Counted from the stretch's first letter, positions 1 to 8,292 are shown. The stretch is DNA of 59,174 bases from Erysipelotrichaceae bacterium (GCA_017431405.1 JAFRLB010000011.1:1-59174); one strand, 5' to 3'. A program made the numbers and translations. Notes: generated from the sequence alone by a model not told the origin.

Positions 1-393
1 GGAAGTCGGATCCCAGGCTGTATAACCTCTGGCTTCAAAAGTGTCTCTTAAACCACCTGATGGGAAACTTGAAGCATCAGCTTCACCCTTTACCAGATTG
101 GAAGGTGAAAATTCCAGAATGATTTTTCCGCCACCAGCCGTAGAAACAAAACTCTCATGTTTTTCTGCCGTAGCCCCACTTAACGGATGGAACCAATGGG
201 TAAAATGAGTTGCCCCATTTTCTATGGCCCAGTCCTTCATGGCATTGGCTACTTCCTCAGCTATTTCACCGTTAAGATCAGTTCCTCTCTTAATAGTTTC
301 GTTTAACTGCTTATATGTTGACTTGGAAAGTCTTTCCTTCATGACTGAGTCATTAAAGACGTTCTTGCCGAACATTTCCATTATCTTTGTCAT
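1..393 (-). CDS. glnN: glutamine synthetase type III, N-terminal part (cut by window edge)
   Basis: The first 131 codons of a GlnN-type (GSIII) glutamine synthetase, which makes glutamine from glutamate, ammonia and ATP in the cytoplasm; the rest lies left of the window. Recognisable GSIII landmarks are the [11 protein letters not shown] start region, [36 protein letters not shown] and AWDPTS at the cut edge. The start is fixed by an AGGAGG site inside the last codons of pyrG, about 9 nt ahead of the ATG. Only 1 nt separates it from the pyrG stop, so the two are co-transcribed and probably translationally coupled. The link is logical, since CTP synthase consumes glutamine. Confidence 0.93.
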   Translation of the reverse strand, partial: MTKIMEMFGKNVFNDSVMKERLSKSTYKQLNETIKRGTDLNGEIAEEVANAMKDWAIENGATHFTHWFHPLSGATAEKHESFVSTAGGGKIILEFSPSNLVKGEADASSFPSGGLRDTFEARGYTAWDPTS

Positions 394-394
394 C

Positions 395-2005
395 TTACTT
401 TTCCTCCTGTTTATGCTTAAGCGCAGCCGCTATCAGTCCTTTGAAAAGCGGGTGCGGTTTATTAGGACGGGATTTGAATTCCGGATGGAACTGTACCCCA
501 ATGAAATAATCATTATCGCTTAACTCAACCGTTTCCACTATGTATTCATTATCATATGTCCCGGATATAACCAAGCCATTATTACTTAAGGTTTCTCTAT
601 ATTCATTATTGAATTCATAACGGTGTCTGTGACGTTCTTCAATTCTGTCCTTACCGTATAATTCTCTGATTAGGGTTCCACTCTTAAGATCACATGGGTA
701 TGCCCCAAGTCTTAAGGTACCGCCTTTATTAACATCATTACTCTGGTCAGGCAGAAAATCAATAACCTTGTATGGGCTGTTTTCATCAAATTCGTTTGAA
801 TTGGCTTTCTCCATGCCGCATACATTTCTGGCAAACTCAATTACCGCAACCTGCATGCCAAGACAGATACCTAAATACGGAATATTGTTTACACGGCAAT
901 ATTCAGCGGTAATGATCATGCCCTCTATGCCTCTGTTTCCAAAGCCGCCCGGCACTATTATACCATCGCAGCCTGTCAGTTTTTCCCTGACGTTTTCCTT
1001 ATTGATCAGCTCACTGTCGATCCACTTGATCTTAACTTTGGCATCATTGCCAAAGCCTCCATGAGCCAGGGCTTCCGCAACGGAAAGATAGGCATCATGC
1101 AGTTTTACATACTTACCTACCAGACCAATTGTTACATTCTTGCTCAGATTCTTTATCTTCTTAACCATGTCCTGCCACTTCTTCATGTCAGCCTTTTCAC
1201 ATCTGATGTTCATTTCCCGGCATACCACATCTGCCATGTGCTGTTTCTCAAGCATCAAAGGAACTTCATAAAGAGAAGCTATGGTCCTGTTTTCTATTAC
1301 ACAGTCTCTCTTGATGTTACAGAACATGGCGATCTTATCAAAAAGATCCTTTTCCAGTCGTCTGTGACACCTCAGGACAATAATGTCAGGCTTGATACCG
1401 ATGCCCTGCAGTTCCTTGACAGAATGCTGGGTCGGCTTTGACTTGTGTTCCTTACTGCATTCCAGATAAGGAACTAGTGTAACATGGATGTAAAGTACAT
1501 CCTGTTTATCATGCTCAAGGCCAATCTGTCTGATGGCTTCCAGAAACGGCTGGCTTTCAATGTCACCTACCGTGCCGCCAATTTCACAGATCAGTACATC
1601 AGGATCACCTTTTTTTGCCGCCGAATAAATGAATTCCTTGATTTCATTGGTTACATGCGGAATTACCTGAACCGTCTTTCCAAGGTACTCACCTTTTCTT
1701 TCCTTGTTAAGGACAGTCCAGTAAACCTTGCCTGTTGTAAGGTTGGAATATTTATTGAGATCTTCATTGATAAATCGTTCATAATGCCCCAGATCCAGGT
1801 CTGTTTCTGCTCCATCATTGGTTACATAAACCTCACCATGCTGGTAAGGTGACATGGTTCCCGGGTCAATATTAATGTAAGGGTCCAGCTTCTGTGAGGC
1901 AACCTTCAGGCCTCTCTCCTTCAGCAGTCTGCCTAAAGAAGCCGCTGTAATGCCCTTGCCTAAACCAGATACTACTCCACCGGTCACAAAAATGAATTTA
2001 CACAT
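395..2005 (-). CDS. pyrG: CTP synthase
   Basis: Converts UTP to CTP with glutamine as nitrogen donor; 536 residues, the usual length. The N-terminal synthase domain shows the P-loop [10 protein letters not shown] and [11 protein letters not shown]. The C-terminal class I glutamine amidotransferase shows the nucleophile Cys in GICLGMQ and the His/Glu pair in [11 protein letters not shown] chose the ATG at 2005 ([10 protein letters not shown]) because GGAGG lies 5 nt upstream; a longer reading would need a TTG inside that ribosome binding site. It is followed directly by glnN. The leader holds a hairpin and an A/T run that could act as an attenuator, as known for pyrG of Bacillus, although I do not see the G-rich start site of that system. 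Confidence 0.97.
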   Translation of the reverse strand: MCKFIFVTGGVVSGLGKGITAASLGRLLKERGLKVASQKLDPYINIDPGTMSPYQHGEVYVTNDGAETDLDLGHYERFINEDLNKYSNLTTGKVYWTVLNKERKGEYLGKTVQVIPHVTNEIKEFIYSAAKKGDPDVLICEIGGTVGDIESQPFLEAIRQIGLEHDKQDVLYIHVTLVPYLECSKEHKSKPTQHSVKELQGIGIKPDIIVLRCHRRLEKDLFDKIAMFCNIKRDCVIENRTIASLYEVPLMLEKQHMADVVCREMNIRCEKADMKKWQDMVKKIKNLSKNVTIGLVGKYVKLHDAYLSVAEALAHGGFGNDAKVKIKWIDSELINKENVREKLTGCDGIIVPGGFGNRGIEGMIITAEYCRVNNIPYLGICLGMQVAVIEFARNVCGMEKANSNEFDENSPYKVIDFLPDQSNDVNKGGTLRLGAYPCDLKSGTLIRELYGKDRIEERHRHRYEFNNEYRETLSNNGLVISGTYDNEYIVETVELSDNDYFIGVQFHPEFKSRPNKPHPLFKGLIAAALKHKQEEK

Positions 2006-2022
2006 ACGCGCCTCCAAATATC

Positions 2023-2052
2023 AAAAAAAAAGAACATCTTCACTCGATGTCT
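2023..2052 (-). terminator. candidate attenuator hairpin in the pyrG leader
   Basis: On the minus strand AGACATC (2052-2046) pairs with GATGTTCT (2038-2031) with one bulged base, followed at once by a run of eight or more T (2031-2023). The run ends only about ten bases before the pyrG ribosome binding site. A hairpin plus U tract between promoter and gene suggests transcription attenuation. The stem is short, so strength is uncertain. The leader also contains the palindrome GGTTTTAAAACC at 2062-2073. Confidence 0.45.
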
Positions 2053-2114
2053 GTACAATAGGGTTTTAAAACCATCTCCACATTCATTATTCTGTGGACT
2101 CTTATTATGATATC

Positions 2115-2128
2115 TGTACGGCCGTACA
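2115..2128. promoter_or_regulatory. 14-bp perfect palindrome upstream of pyrG
   Basis: TGTACGGCCGTACA is a perfect palindrome in the AT-rich 311-bp gap between pyrG and the divergent ywaF-like gene. Its GC-rich core stands out from the surroundings. It could be a repressor site for pyrG or lie in the pyrG leader. No family of binding protein is identified. Apart from this, the attenuator hairpin and the promoter of the rightward gene I see nothing else in the gap. Confidence 0.4.
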
Positions 2129-2281
2129 AATTACTACATATATTATGTTAACTCTGTAATTCATTAATATCAACATGTTTTTCAGTTTTTTTGAAAATTT
2201 TTCTTCAGATTTGTAAACGACTCAATGTCAATGCGTTTTGTATCAGTTTCTTAAGTATTCCTTACAACTGCTCTTTTACTA

Positions 2282-2310
2282 TTCAATCAGTAAACAATTG
2301 AGACTATAAT
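2282..2310 (+). promoter_or_regulatory. promoter of the YwaF-like gene, probably giving a leaderless mRNA
   Basis: A TTCAAT box (2282-2287), 17-bp spacer and perfect TATAAT (2305-2310). Only six bases separate the -10 box from the ATG at 2317, so transcription should start at or next to the start codon. No ribosome binding site precedes the ATG. Confidence 0.65.
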
Positions 2311-2316
2311 AGTATT

Positions 2317-3057
2317 ATGAAGTATTTCTGGACACATAAGGATAACATTCCGGAAGGAATGGGATACGGACAATTTTCTATCAAACATCTGATGTGGCTA
2401 ATACTAACAATCAGTCTAATTGTCGGGGTTGTTTTTCTTTATGGCCAATTGGAGCCTTCTTCAAGGATCACTTTATTAAGAGCAATTGGTGCCACACTGA
2501 TCATCATTGACATAATCAAGATGGTACTGATTTATCATTCAGATGTCGTCTTTTCAGATTATCTGCCATTGGAACTATGCAGCTTCGCAGCCTATTTCAT
2601 CGTCTGCGACTCAATCTGGATCGGCAATGACATCTTTCCGGAAATGTTACTGACGATGTTCTTACCAGCCGCAATAATGGCCATTTTAGTTCCCACTACT
2701 TCAACTTTACCGGCTATTAACTTCTATACAATTCACCAGTTCTTATATCATGGATTGATAATTGCCTATGTCATGACCCGTTTCCTTTACGGGGAAATAC
2801 CACTTTCCTACCCGGGAGTATGGAAAAGCATCCTGCAGATAATCATGCTGGCAACCGTCATTTACATCATAGACACCGTCTTCAACAAGAACTTCATGTT
2901 CTTGCGCGACACCTATGATAACGCCTTGTTAAATGTGATCTGGAAAATAACCGGTGGAGGCATTAAGTATACAGGCGGTCTGGTATGTTTCTGCATAATA
3001 ATGATTCATGTATTCTTCATCATTTTCAAACTTATTGAATTATTATTGTTTAGTTAA
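2317..3057 (+). CDS. YwaF/TMEM164-type (TIGR02206) integral membrane protein
   Basis: A 246-residue polytopic protein with about seven hydrophobic segments and the LPLELCS motif (residues 83-89) in a membrane-embedded stretch, followed by a HQFLYHG segment. These are the hallmarks of the YwaF/TIGR02206 family, related to eukaryotic TMEM164. The biochemical role of the bacterial family is not established. Transcribed alone between the pyrG promoter region and mgtA, with its own promoter and terminator. There is no Shine-Dalgarno sequence, and the -10 box sits six bases before the ATG, so the mRNA is probably leaderless. Confidence 0.8.
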   Translation: MKYFWTHKDNIPEGMGYGQFSIKHLMWLILTISLIVGVVFLYGQLEPSSRITLLRAIGATLIIIDIIKMVLIYHSDVVFSDYLPLELCSFAAYFIVCDSIWIGNDIFPEMLLTMFLPAAIMAILVPTTSTLPAINFYTIHQFLYHGLIIAYVMTRFLYGEIPLSYPGVWKSILQIIMLATVIYIIDTVFNKNFMFLRDTYDNALLNVIWKITGGGIKYTGGLVCFCIIMIHVFFIIFKLIELLLFS

Positions 3058-3078
3058 AAACTGAGAAATCAGTTTTTT
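3057..3078 (+). terminator. intrinsic terminator after the YwaF-like gene
   Basis: AAAACTGA (3057-3064), GAAA loop, TCAGTTTT (3069-3076), then T. It starts on the stop codon. Confidence 0.85.
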
Positions 3079-3110
3079 CTTTCATTTGTTACACAATCCT
3101 ATATTTGCAC

Positions 3111-3136
3111 AATCGGCTGTGTCATGGCCGATTTTT
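3111..3136 (+). terminator. second terminator-like hairpin
   Basis: AATCGGC (3111-3117) pairs with GCCGATT (3127-3133) and runs into five T. It insulates the mgtA promoter from the gene on the left. Confidence 0.6.
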
Positions 3137-3137
3137 A

Positions 3138-3167
3138 TTGACGTTATATTCTGCCAAATGGTAGATT
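3138..3167 (+). promoter_or_regulatory. promoter of the mgtA leader
   Basis: TTGACG (3138-3143), 18-bp spacer, TAGATT (3162-3167). The predicted start near 3174 places the leader-peptide ribosome binding site at the very 5' end of the transcript. Confidence 0.55.
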
Positions 3168-3191
3168 TTAGTTAGAAAGGTGGTGATTCAG

Positions 3192-3266
3192 ATGCCTGAA
3201 CACAGTAGTTATCACATATGCACTGAAGCAGTCTTTCATCTGGTCACCACAGCAGATAAAAGATAA
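3192..3266 (+). CDS. 24-residue leader peptide of mgtA
   Basis: A short reading frame, ATG 3192 to TAA 3266, beginning MPEHSSYHIC and ending TTADKR. It has a near-perfect ribosome binding site (AAAGGTGGTGA) with 8-nt spacing, directly after the predicted transcription start. It ends about 20 nt before a strong terminator hairpin and 100 nt before the Mg2+ ATPase start. Codons 18-21 carry CACCACAG, which can pair with CTGTGGTG just ahead of the mgtA ribosome binding site, so ribosome progress on this frame could control folding downstream. Reasoned from position and structure only; I do not recognise the peptide from a described family. Confidence 0.7.
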   Translation: MPEHSSYHICTEAVFHLVTTADKR

Positions 3267-3349
3267 TTTCGAGGCATACCTGACAGTACATTAAAAGTTG
3301 TTTTTGTGTACTTTTTTCGCGCATTTCAGGTGCCCCTTTTACTGTGGTG
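3245..3349 (+). promoter_or_regulatory. folded mgtA leader with attenuator
   Basis: Nested complementary segments: CACCACAG (3245-3252) with CTGTGGTG (3342-3349), AAAAG (3258-3262) with CTTTT (3336-3340), GGCA (3273-3276) with TGCC (3331-3334), CCTGA (3279-3283) with TCAGG (3326-3330), and the terminator hairpin inside. The outer helix ends 1-2 nt before the AAGGAGGT site of mgtA, so it could also affect translation. It does not match the M-box or yybP-ykoY consensus. Confidence 0.6.
3285..3317 (+). terminator. terminator inside the mgtA leader
   Basis: AGTACA (3285-3290) pairs with TGTACT (3307-3312), extended by AAAA/TTTT inside, followed by six T (3312-3317). It lies between the leader peptide and mgtA, so read-through must be controlled for the ATPase to be made. 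Confidence 0.8.
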
Positions 3350-3366
3350 AAAGGAGGTAAAATGCC

Positions 3367-6006
3367 ATGAAGAACAAGAAGAACAAAAAGAATCAGGAAC
3401 TTCTGTTAAAGAAGCAGAAGAAGCTGGAAAAGAATCTTATCAAGGATTCTTTCCTGACTGTTGAGCAGCTGTTTGGCAAGTACGACACTTCATACATTGG
3501 TTTAGATCGCGAAGAAGTAGAGGAAAGACTTGATGACTATGGCAGAAACACCATAGAAATCAAAGACAACCATCCTTTATTAAACAGAATTAAGGAAGCT
3601 GTAATAAACCCGTTTAACATTGTTTTAATAATTGTTGCGGGGATAACCCTTTTAACTGACGTAATCATTGTCTCCAACAAGGACTACTCAACTTTCATAC
3701 TGATCGTTTCAACAATAATCATATCTTCAGCAATCTCCTTCTCGCAGTCTACCAAGTCAGACAATGCGGCCAGAGAGCTGAAAAGCATGATATCAAACAA
3801 GATGGACATCATAAGAAACAATCAGCTGGAATCCATCCCGGTTGAAGAAGTCGTACCGGGAGACATCGTAAAGCTGTCAAGTGGAGACATGATACCGGCA
3901 GATGTCAGATTCATTGAGGCCAAGGACCTTTTCATTGACCAGGCTGCTCTTACCGGTGAATCTGCTGCTGTAGAGAAATATGCAACATGGACAAAGCAGA
4001 AGGATATTACCGATCTTTCCAACATCGGTTTCATGGGAACTGACGTAGTTTCCGGTACAGCGACTGCCATTGTATTAACAACCGGTGAAAATACCTACTT
4101 CGGCCATATGGCAAAGTCTCTGGAAAGTGTCTATCAGCAGAACTCCTTTGAAAAAGGTGTCAATTCAATTTCAAAACTGCTGATCAGAATGATGTGCATA
4201 ATGTTGCCGGTAATTCTGGTAATCAACCTCTTAACCAAAAGTGACATCTGGGATTCAGTAATTTTTGCCATTACCATTGCGGTAGGCCTGACACCGGAAA
4301 TGTTGCCGGTTATAATGACCAGTACCCTGGCAAAGGGTGCTGTAATGATGTCCAGAGAAAAGACGATTGTTAAGAAGCTAAGTGCAATTCAGACTTTCGG
4401 TCAGATGGATGTACTTTGCACTGACAAGACCGGTACTCTTACCGAGGACAGGGTCATTCTGGAAAGATACATGGACTGTTTTGGCAACGAGAACAGAGAC
4501 ATCCTGAAACAGTCATTCCTTAACTCCTATTTTCAGACCGGTCTTAAGAACCTGATTGACCTGGCAGTAATCAACAGAGCAGAAATCGATGGCCTGGGCA
4601 ATCTGAAGAATGAATATGTCAGCGTAGATGAGATTCCTTTTGATTTTGTCCGCAGAAGAATGTCTGTTCTCTTAAAAGATAACGAAGGAAATGAAACACT
4701 GATTACCAAGGGAGCAGTAGACGAAGTAATCTCAGTCTGTTCCAAAATAGAAGCAGATGGAAAATCTGTAAAGCTTACGGATGAGCTGAAGAAACAGGCT
4801 TATGAAACATATGAAAAGTATAACAGTGACGGGTTAAGGATCATAGCCGTAGCCCGTAAGAATGAAGCCAATTCTGAAAAAGCGTTATCTGTAATCGACG
4901 AATCAGAAATGACGCTGATTGGATTCATAGGATTCCTTGATCCGCCTAAGGCAAGCGCCAGAGAAGCCATTCAGGCCCTGCAGCATCATGGTATCAAGAC
5001 AGTCGTCCTGACCGGTGACTCAGAAGGCGTTGCCATTAATGTCTGTAAACAAGTTGGAATCGATGTAACCAACTGTCTATCCGGCAAGGACATTGATAAT
5101 TTCAGTGATGAAGAACTTATTGGCAAGCTACAGGACTGTTACCTTTTAAGCAAGCTTTCCCCTATCCAGAAGCAGAGAGTTGTAAAGCTCTTCCAGGAAA
5201 GCGGCCATACCGTAGGATACATGGGTGACGGCATCAATGATTCCCCTGCCCTTAAGCAGTCTGATGTTGGCATATCAGTTGATACTGCCGTAGACATTGC
5301 CAAGGAAACAGCTGACATCATTTTGCTGGAAAAGGATCTTAACGTATTGGAGAAAGGCGTTGTTAACGGCAGGAAAACTTTTACCAATGTTCTGAAATAC
5401 ATTAAGATGGCAACCAGCGGCAACTTCGGCAACACTATTTCGGTCGTCATTGCTTCACTGTTTTTACCGTTTTTGCCTTTATTGCCGATTCACATTCTGA
5501 TTCAGAACCTGTTAAACGACCTGGCTCAGATAGGAATGCCGTTCGACAATGTTGACAACGAGTACATCCAGAAGCCAAAAAAGTGGAACTCAGACGACAT
5601 TCAGAGATTCATGTTCTTCTTTGGGACAATTTCAACCATTCTGGATATTCTGTGTTTCGCAGTCCTGTGGTTCATCATGAAATATGACAGTATGGAGAAG
5701 GCGCTGCTGTTTCAGACCGGCTGGTTTACATTTGGCATCATTTCACAGACAGTCATCATTCACATGATTCGTACTGACAGATTCCCGTTTTTCAGGAGCA
5801 GGTCATCAATACAGCTGATCCTGTCTACCTTACTGGTTGTTATTGTGACAATAATGATTTCATTTACTGACATTGCCGGAATACTGAACCTGGCAAAGCT
5901 TCCACTGGATTATCTTAAATGGATCGTAATCCTGATCGCCATTTACATTCTATTTGTAGAAGTATTCAAGAGAGTATATGTCAGAATCAAGAAGGAATGG
6001 CTGTAG
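3367..6006 (+). CDS. mgtA: Mg2+-transporting P-type ATPase
   Basis: An 879-residue P3B-type ATPase of the MgtA/MgtB family, which imports Mg2+ across the cytoplasmic membrane at the cost of ATP. Visible in order: cytosolic Lys-rich N-terminus, cation_ATPase_N region, first membrane pair, actuator TGES in AALTGESAAVEK, the family segment SFEKGVNSISKLLIRMM and VGLTPEMLP membrane motif, phosphorylation site CTDKTGTLTE, hinge GDGIND, and six C-terminal membrane helices. The start ATG 3367 has AAAGGAGGT about 9 nt upstream. An earlier ATG at 3362 is followed at once by a stop. Expression is probably set by the leader peptide and terminator upstream. Confidence 0.95.
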   Translation: MKNKKNKKNQELLLKKQKKLEKNLIKDSFLTVEQLFGKYDTSYIGLDREEVEERLDDYGRNTIEIKDNHPLLNRIKEAVINPFNIVLIIVAGITLLTDVIIVSNKDYSTFILIVSTIIISSAISFSQSTKSDNAARELKSMISNKMDIIRNNQLESIPVEEVVPGDIVKLSSGDMIPADVRFIEAKDLFIDQAALTGESAAVEKYATWTKQKDITDLSNIGFMGTDVVSGTATAIVLTTGENTYFGHMAKSLESVYQQNSFEKGVNSISKLLIRMMCIMLPVILVINLLTKSDIWDSVIFAITIAVGLTPEMLPVIMTSTLAKGAVMMSREKTIVKKLSAIQTFGQMDVLCTDKTGTLTEDRVILERYMDCFGNENRDILKQSFLNSYFQTGLKNLIDLAVINRAEIDGLGNLKNEYVSVDEIPFDFVRRRMSVLLKDNEGNETLITKGAVDEVISVCSKIEADGKSVKLTDELKKQAYETYEKYNSDGLRIIAVARKNEANSEKALSVIDESEMTLIGFIGFLDPPKASAREAIQALQHHGIKTVVLTGDSEGVAINVCKQVGIDVTNCLSGKDIDNFSDEELIGKLQDCYLLSKLSPIQKQRVVKLFQESGHTVGYMGDGINDSPALKQSDVGISVDTAVDIAKETADIILLEKDLNVLEKGVVNGRKTFTNVLKYIKMATSGNFGNTISVVIASLFLPFLPLLPIHILIQNLLNDLAQIGMPFDNVDNEYIQKPKKWNSDDIQRFMFFFGTISTILDILCFAVLWFIMKYDSMEKALLFQTGWFTFGIISQTVIIHMIRTDRFPFFRSRSSIQLILSTLLVVIVTIMISFTDIAGILNLAKLPLDYLKWIVILIAIYILFVEVFKRVYVRIKKEWL

Positions 6007-6057
6007 AAATAAATATGATCATACATATTAATAATATTAAGTAAAAGGAGGAATAGA

Positions 6058-6690
6058 ATGATCAGAACAAACATAGTAAAACTGACAACATTGCAGGCAA
6101 TGGCCTACAGACAAAAACTGAAAGCCGGTGACATCGGAATCGTCATTGTCCGGCCTGATAAGTCCCAGCCAGGCATTGCCGCTGTCAACAAGAAAACCGG
6201 TGAACTGACTCTTCTGAAAAACATTAACGAAAAGGACTATCCAATTGATGCCTTCAAGGAAGCAATGGAACTGACCTACGGTCTGCCTTTCAAAAAGCAG
6301 GGAAGCATCAAAGTCACAAAGGAGATGTTTGTTGAACCTGTCAATGAAGAGGAAGAGGAAGAAATCACGATCAATGAGGCAGCATACCAGAAGATTCTTG
6401 ACCACTACACTGACAAAAACGGCAAGTTGTCATATTCTTTAATTAATAAGGAAATGATAAAGTTTGCCAAGAGTAGTAGCATTGTCAGAGACATGATAGC
6501 TGATGGTAAGAGTGCCGGTAATATCCGCGATTACATAACTTACAACAAATTCAGAAATATTGCCTGTGATCTGAATATGCCAGATAAGGAAGTTGGCAAG
6601 ATAATTGAACTTCTGGACGAAACTGACCCTAAGGGCATTTTCAAGGAATTGAACAGCGAATTAAGAAAAATGCTCAATACTAAAAAATAG
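6058..6690 (+). CDS. hypothetical cytoplasmic protein
   Basis: 210 residues, not recognised. The N-terminal 90 residues are mixed alpha/beta with a KAGDIGIVIVRPDKSQPG stretch. A run of acidic residues (about 95-105) forms a hinge, and the remainder is predicted helical and rich in Lys, Glu and Asp. No signal peptide or membrane segment. The ribosome binding site AAAGGAGG is strong. It lies 51 nt after mgtA with no terminator between, so it can be co-transcribed with mgtA, and a terminator follows. A role linked to Mg2+ supply is only a guess from position. Confidence 0.75.
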   Translation: MIRTNIVKLTTLQAMAYRQKLKAGDIGIVIVRPDKSQPGIAAVNKKTGELTLLKNINEKDYPIDAFKEAMELTYGLPFKKQGSIKVTKEMFVEPVNEEEEEEITINEAAYQKILDHYTDKNGKLSYSLINKEMIKFAKSSSIVRDMIADGKSAGNIRDYITYNKFRNIACDLNMPDKEVGKIIELLDETDPKGIFKELNSELRKMLNTKK

Positions 6691-6715
6691 AAAATGGTGG
6701 CAACACCATTTTCTT
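6691..6715 (+). terminator. intrinsic terminator of the mgtA unit
   Basis: AAAATGGTG (6691-6699), GCAA loop, CACCATTTT (6704-6712), then CTTTT. Confidence 0.9.
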
Positions 6716-6725
6716 TTCATATTCC

Positions 6726-6755
6726 TTGTTTATGCATTGAAAATGCATATATAAT
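6726..6755 (+). promoter_or_regulatory. promoter with an inverted repeat in the spacer
   Basis: TTGTTT (6726-6731), 18-bp spacer, TATAAT (6750-6755). The spacer holds TATGCAT TGAAA ATGCATA, a perfect 7-bp inverted repeat, which is a plausible repressor site. Confidence 0.5.
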
Positions 6756-6782
6756 ATCCTACGTACGAAGGAAGTGTCAGAC

Positions 6783-7430
6783 ATGAAAAAAGAAAAGCCA
6801 CTGGGAATGCGTATAGGCGAAAGTGCGTTCTGCGCAGGATATCTGATTTTTGCCCTTATTGCTGGAATTATATTTGCCAGTAGAGAAGGAAACTTCAATA
6901 AGTATTGCGCCGTAATGACCTTATTATTGGGTTGCGGTGATGCATTCCATCTGATTCCAAGAATAATCGTAAACATCAGGGGAGAAAGTGATAATTCCAA
7001 TTTCTGGCTTGGTTTGGGAAACCTTGTTTCTTCAATCACCATGACCATTTTCTACATTCTGTTATTCTCCGTCATGAAGGAATTGAAACCGGAAGTAACT
7101 ACCCTTCCATATATCAGGCCATTGTTAATAGTTCTGGCTGTCATCAGAATGGCATTATGTCTGTTCCCACAGAACAAATGGTTTACGCACGAAGACAACG
7201 GTAACTGGGGTTTATACCGAAACATTCCGTTTGTGATCATGGGCATCATTACCGTAGCCTACTTATTACTTAACTATCACGAAACCTTAATGGCAGTATT
7301 GGTAATTATCAGTTTCGTCTGTTACATGGCCGTTGTATTACTGGCCCACAAGAAACCGATGATGGGCATGTTAATGATACCGAAGACGATCTGTTACATC
7401 TGGTTAATAGCCATACTCTTAGGACTTTAA
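6783..7430 (+). CDS. polytopic membrane protein of unknown function
   Basis: 215 residues with about six to seven hydrophobic helices and short loops. Polar or aromatic motifs inside helices include CGDAFHLIPR and YRNIPFVIMG. No family recognised. I chose ATG 6783 because GAAGGAAG ends 9 nt upstream; the GTG at 6774 is too close to that site. Monocistronic, with its own promoter carrying an inverted repeat and a perfect palindromic terminator at its stop codon. Confidence 0.75.
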   Translation: MKKEKPLGMRIGESAFCAGYLIFALIAGIIFASREGNFNKYCAVMTLLLGCGDAFHLIPRIIVNIRGESDNSNFWLGLGNLVSSITMTIFYILLFSVMKELKPEVTTLPYIRPLLIVLAVIRMALCLFPQNKWFTHEDNGNWGLYRNIPFVIMGIITVAYLLLNYHETLMAVLVIISFVCYMAVVLLAHKKPMMGMLMIPKTICYIWLIAILLGL

Positions 7431-7452
7431 AACCTGGCAATTGCCAGGTTTT
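7429..7452. terminator. bidirectional terminator between convergent genes
   Basis: AAAACCTGGCAA (7429-7440) followed directly by its exact reverse complement (7441-7452). Serves the gene on each side. Confidence 0.9.
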
Positions 7453-8292
7453 CTATTTCATTGTCATTGTTATTTTCCAGTCTTTTCCTGTCCCAATGCC
7501 ATAGGCTTTGGAGAAGGAACCCTGGTTAATGGCTACAGCCATGTGATAGGCTGAGTTCATGTAAATCAAAGGTTCATTTATGGCAACGTCCGCAAATGAC
7601 TTACCATAGTTGATCATATTAGAGTAAACCTTTGTGCCATTGTGGAATATTTCTACCAAAATGTCATCACCAAGGTTAAAACCGCACTGTCTGAACTTTT
7701 CATAAGGTATTGAAGTCCAAAGTGAACCAAATCTTACATCAAGAATGTCGATCTGCCCCATTACCCCGTTTTCAATGTCATGGCAGCCATATAATTCCAG
7801 TAAGACAACTTCATCTTTATTCATTACCGGTCCGATGTCTTCAAAACTGATTGTCCCACTTGCCAGTCTGGCCCCGGTATAGGCATATACGTCACGGCCA
7901 TAGAAGGTATAGGACAGTTCAGAATTCTTTAATCTGTTTGTACCCTCTTCGATCAGTCTTATTTCTTCAATGCCGATGAAGCGTTCAATATGGGTTATGG
8001 TGCCATTATCAGGAGTAACAATATACTGCCCGGTAACCGTCTTGGCAACGATGCTCTTACGTTCTGAGCCTACACCTGGGTCAACTACTGAAACAAAAAC
8101 TGTTCCTGCTGGCCAGTAGTTAATGGCCTGATGTAATCTGTATGAAGCATCAAAGATGTTATACTGGGGAATGTTATGGGTCAGATGACGGATGTTCAAA
8201 TCAAAATCTACGCTGAAGGCAACGCCTTCCATGGCACTTATGGCCCCGTCATCAAGGCCAAAGTCCGTCTGAAATACTAATAACTTATTCAT
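7453..8292 (-). CDS. SAM hydrolase-like (DUF62) protein with altered triad
   Basis: 279 residues of the SAM hydroxide adenosyltransferase (DUF62, fluorinase-like) family, whose members hydrolyse SAM to adenosine and methionine. N-terminal LVFQTDFG and VVDPGVG (residues 69-75) are present. Of the family Asp-Arg-His triad, Asp71 and Arg78 are kept, but the FHGRD motif reads FYGRD, so the His is Tyr131. It may be inactive, altered or structural. The start ATG 8292 overlaps the paralog upstream by 8 nt (ATGAATAA), which implies coupled translation and probably a joint product. Last gene of the ECF operon. Confidence 0.88.
   Translation of the reverse strand: MNKLLVFQTDFGLDDGAISAMEGVAFSVDFDLNIRHLTHNIPQYNIFDASYRLHQAINYWPAGTVFVSVVDPGVGSERKSIVAKTVTGQYIVTPDNGTITHIERFIGIEEIRLIEEGTNRLKNSELSYTFYGRDVYAYTGARLASGTISFEDIGPVMNKDEVVLLELYGCHDIENGVMGQIDILDVRFGSLWTSIPYEKFRQCGFNLGDDILVEIFHNGTKVYSNMINYGKSFADVAINEPLIYMNSAYHMAVAINQGSFSKAYGIGTGKDWKITMTMK

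Noticed and set aside
1061..1852. Rightward frames opposite pyrG
   Set aside because: They lie fully inside pyrG, which has all catalytic motifs; no independent signals.
3174..3349. M-box or yybP-ykoY riboswitch before mgtA
   Set aside because: None of the conserved core sequences of either is present. The complementary segments fit a peptide-attenuator better.
3362..3370. Mini frame ATG-CCA-TGA overlapping the mgtA start
   Set aside because: Only two codons. The ribosome binding site is better spaced for ATG 3367; a similar ATG-AAA-TGA before the RpiR gene suggests chance.
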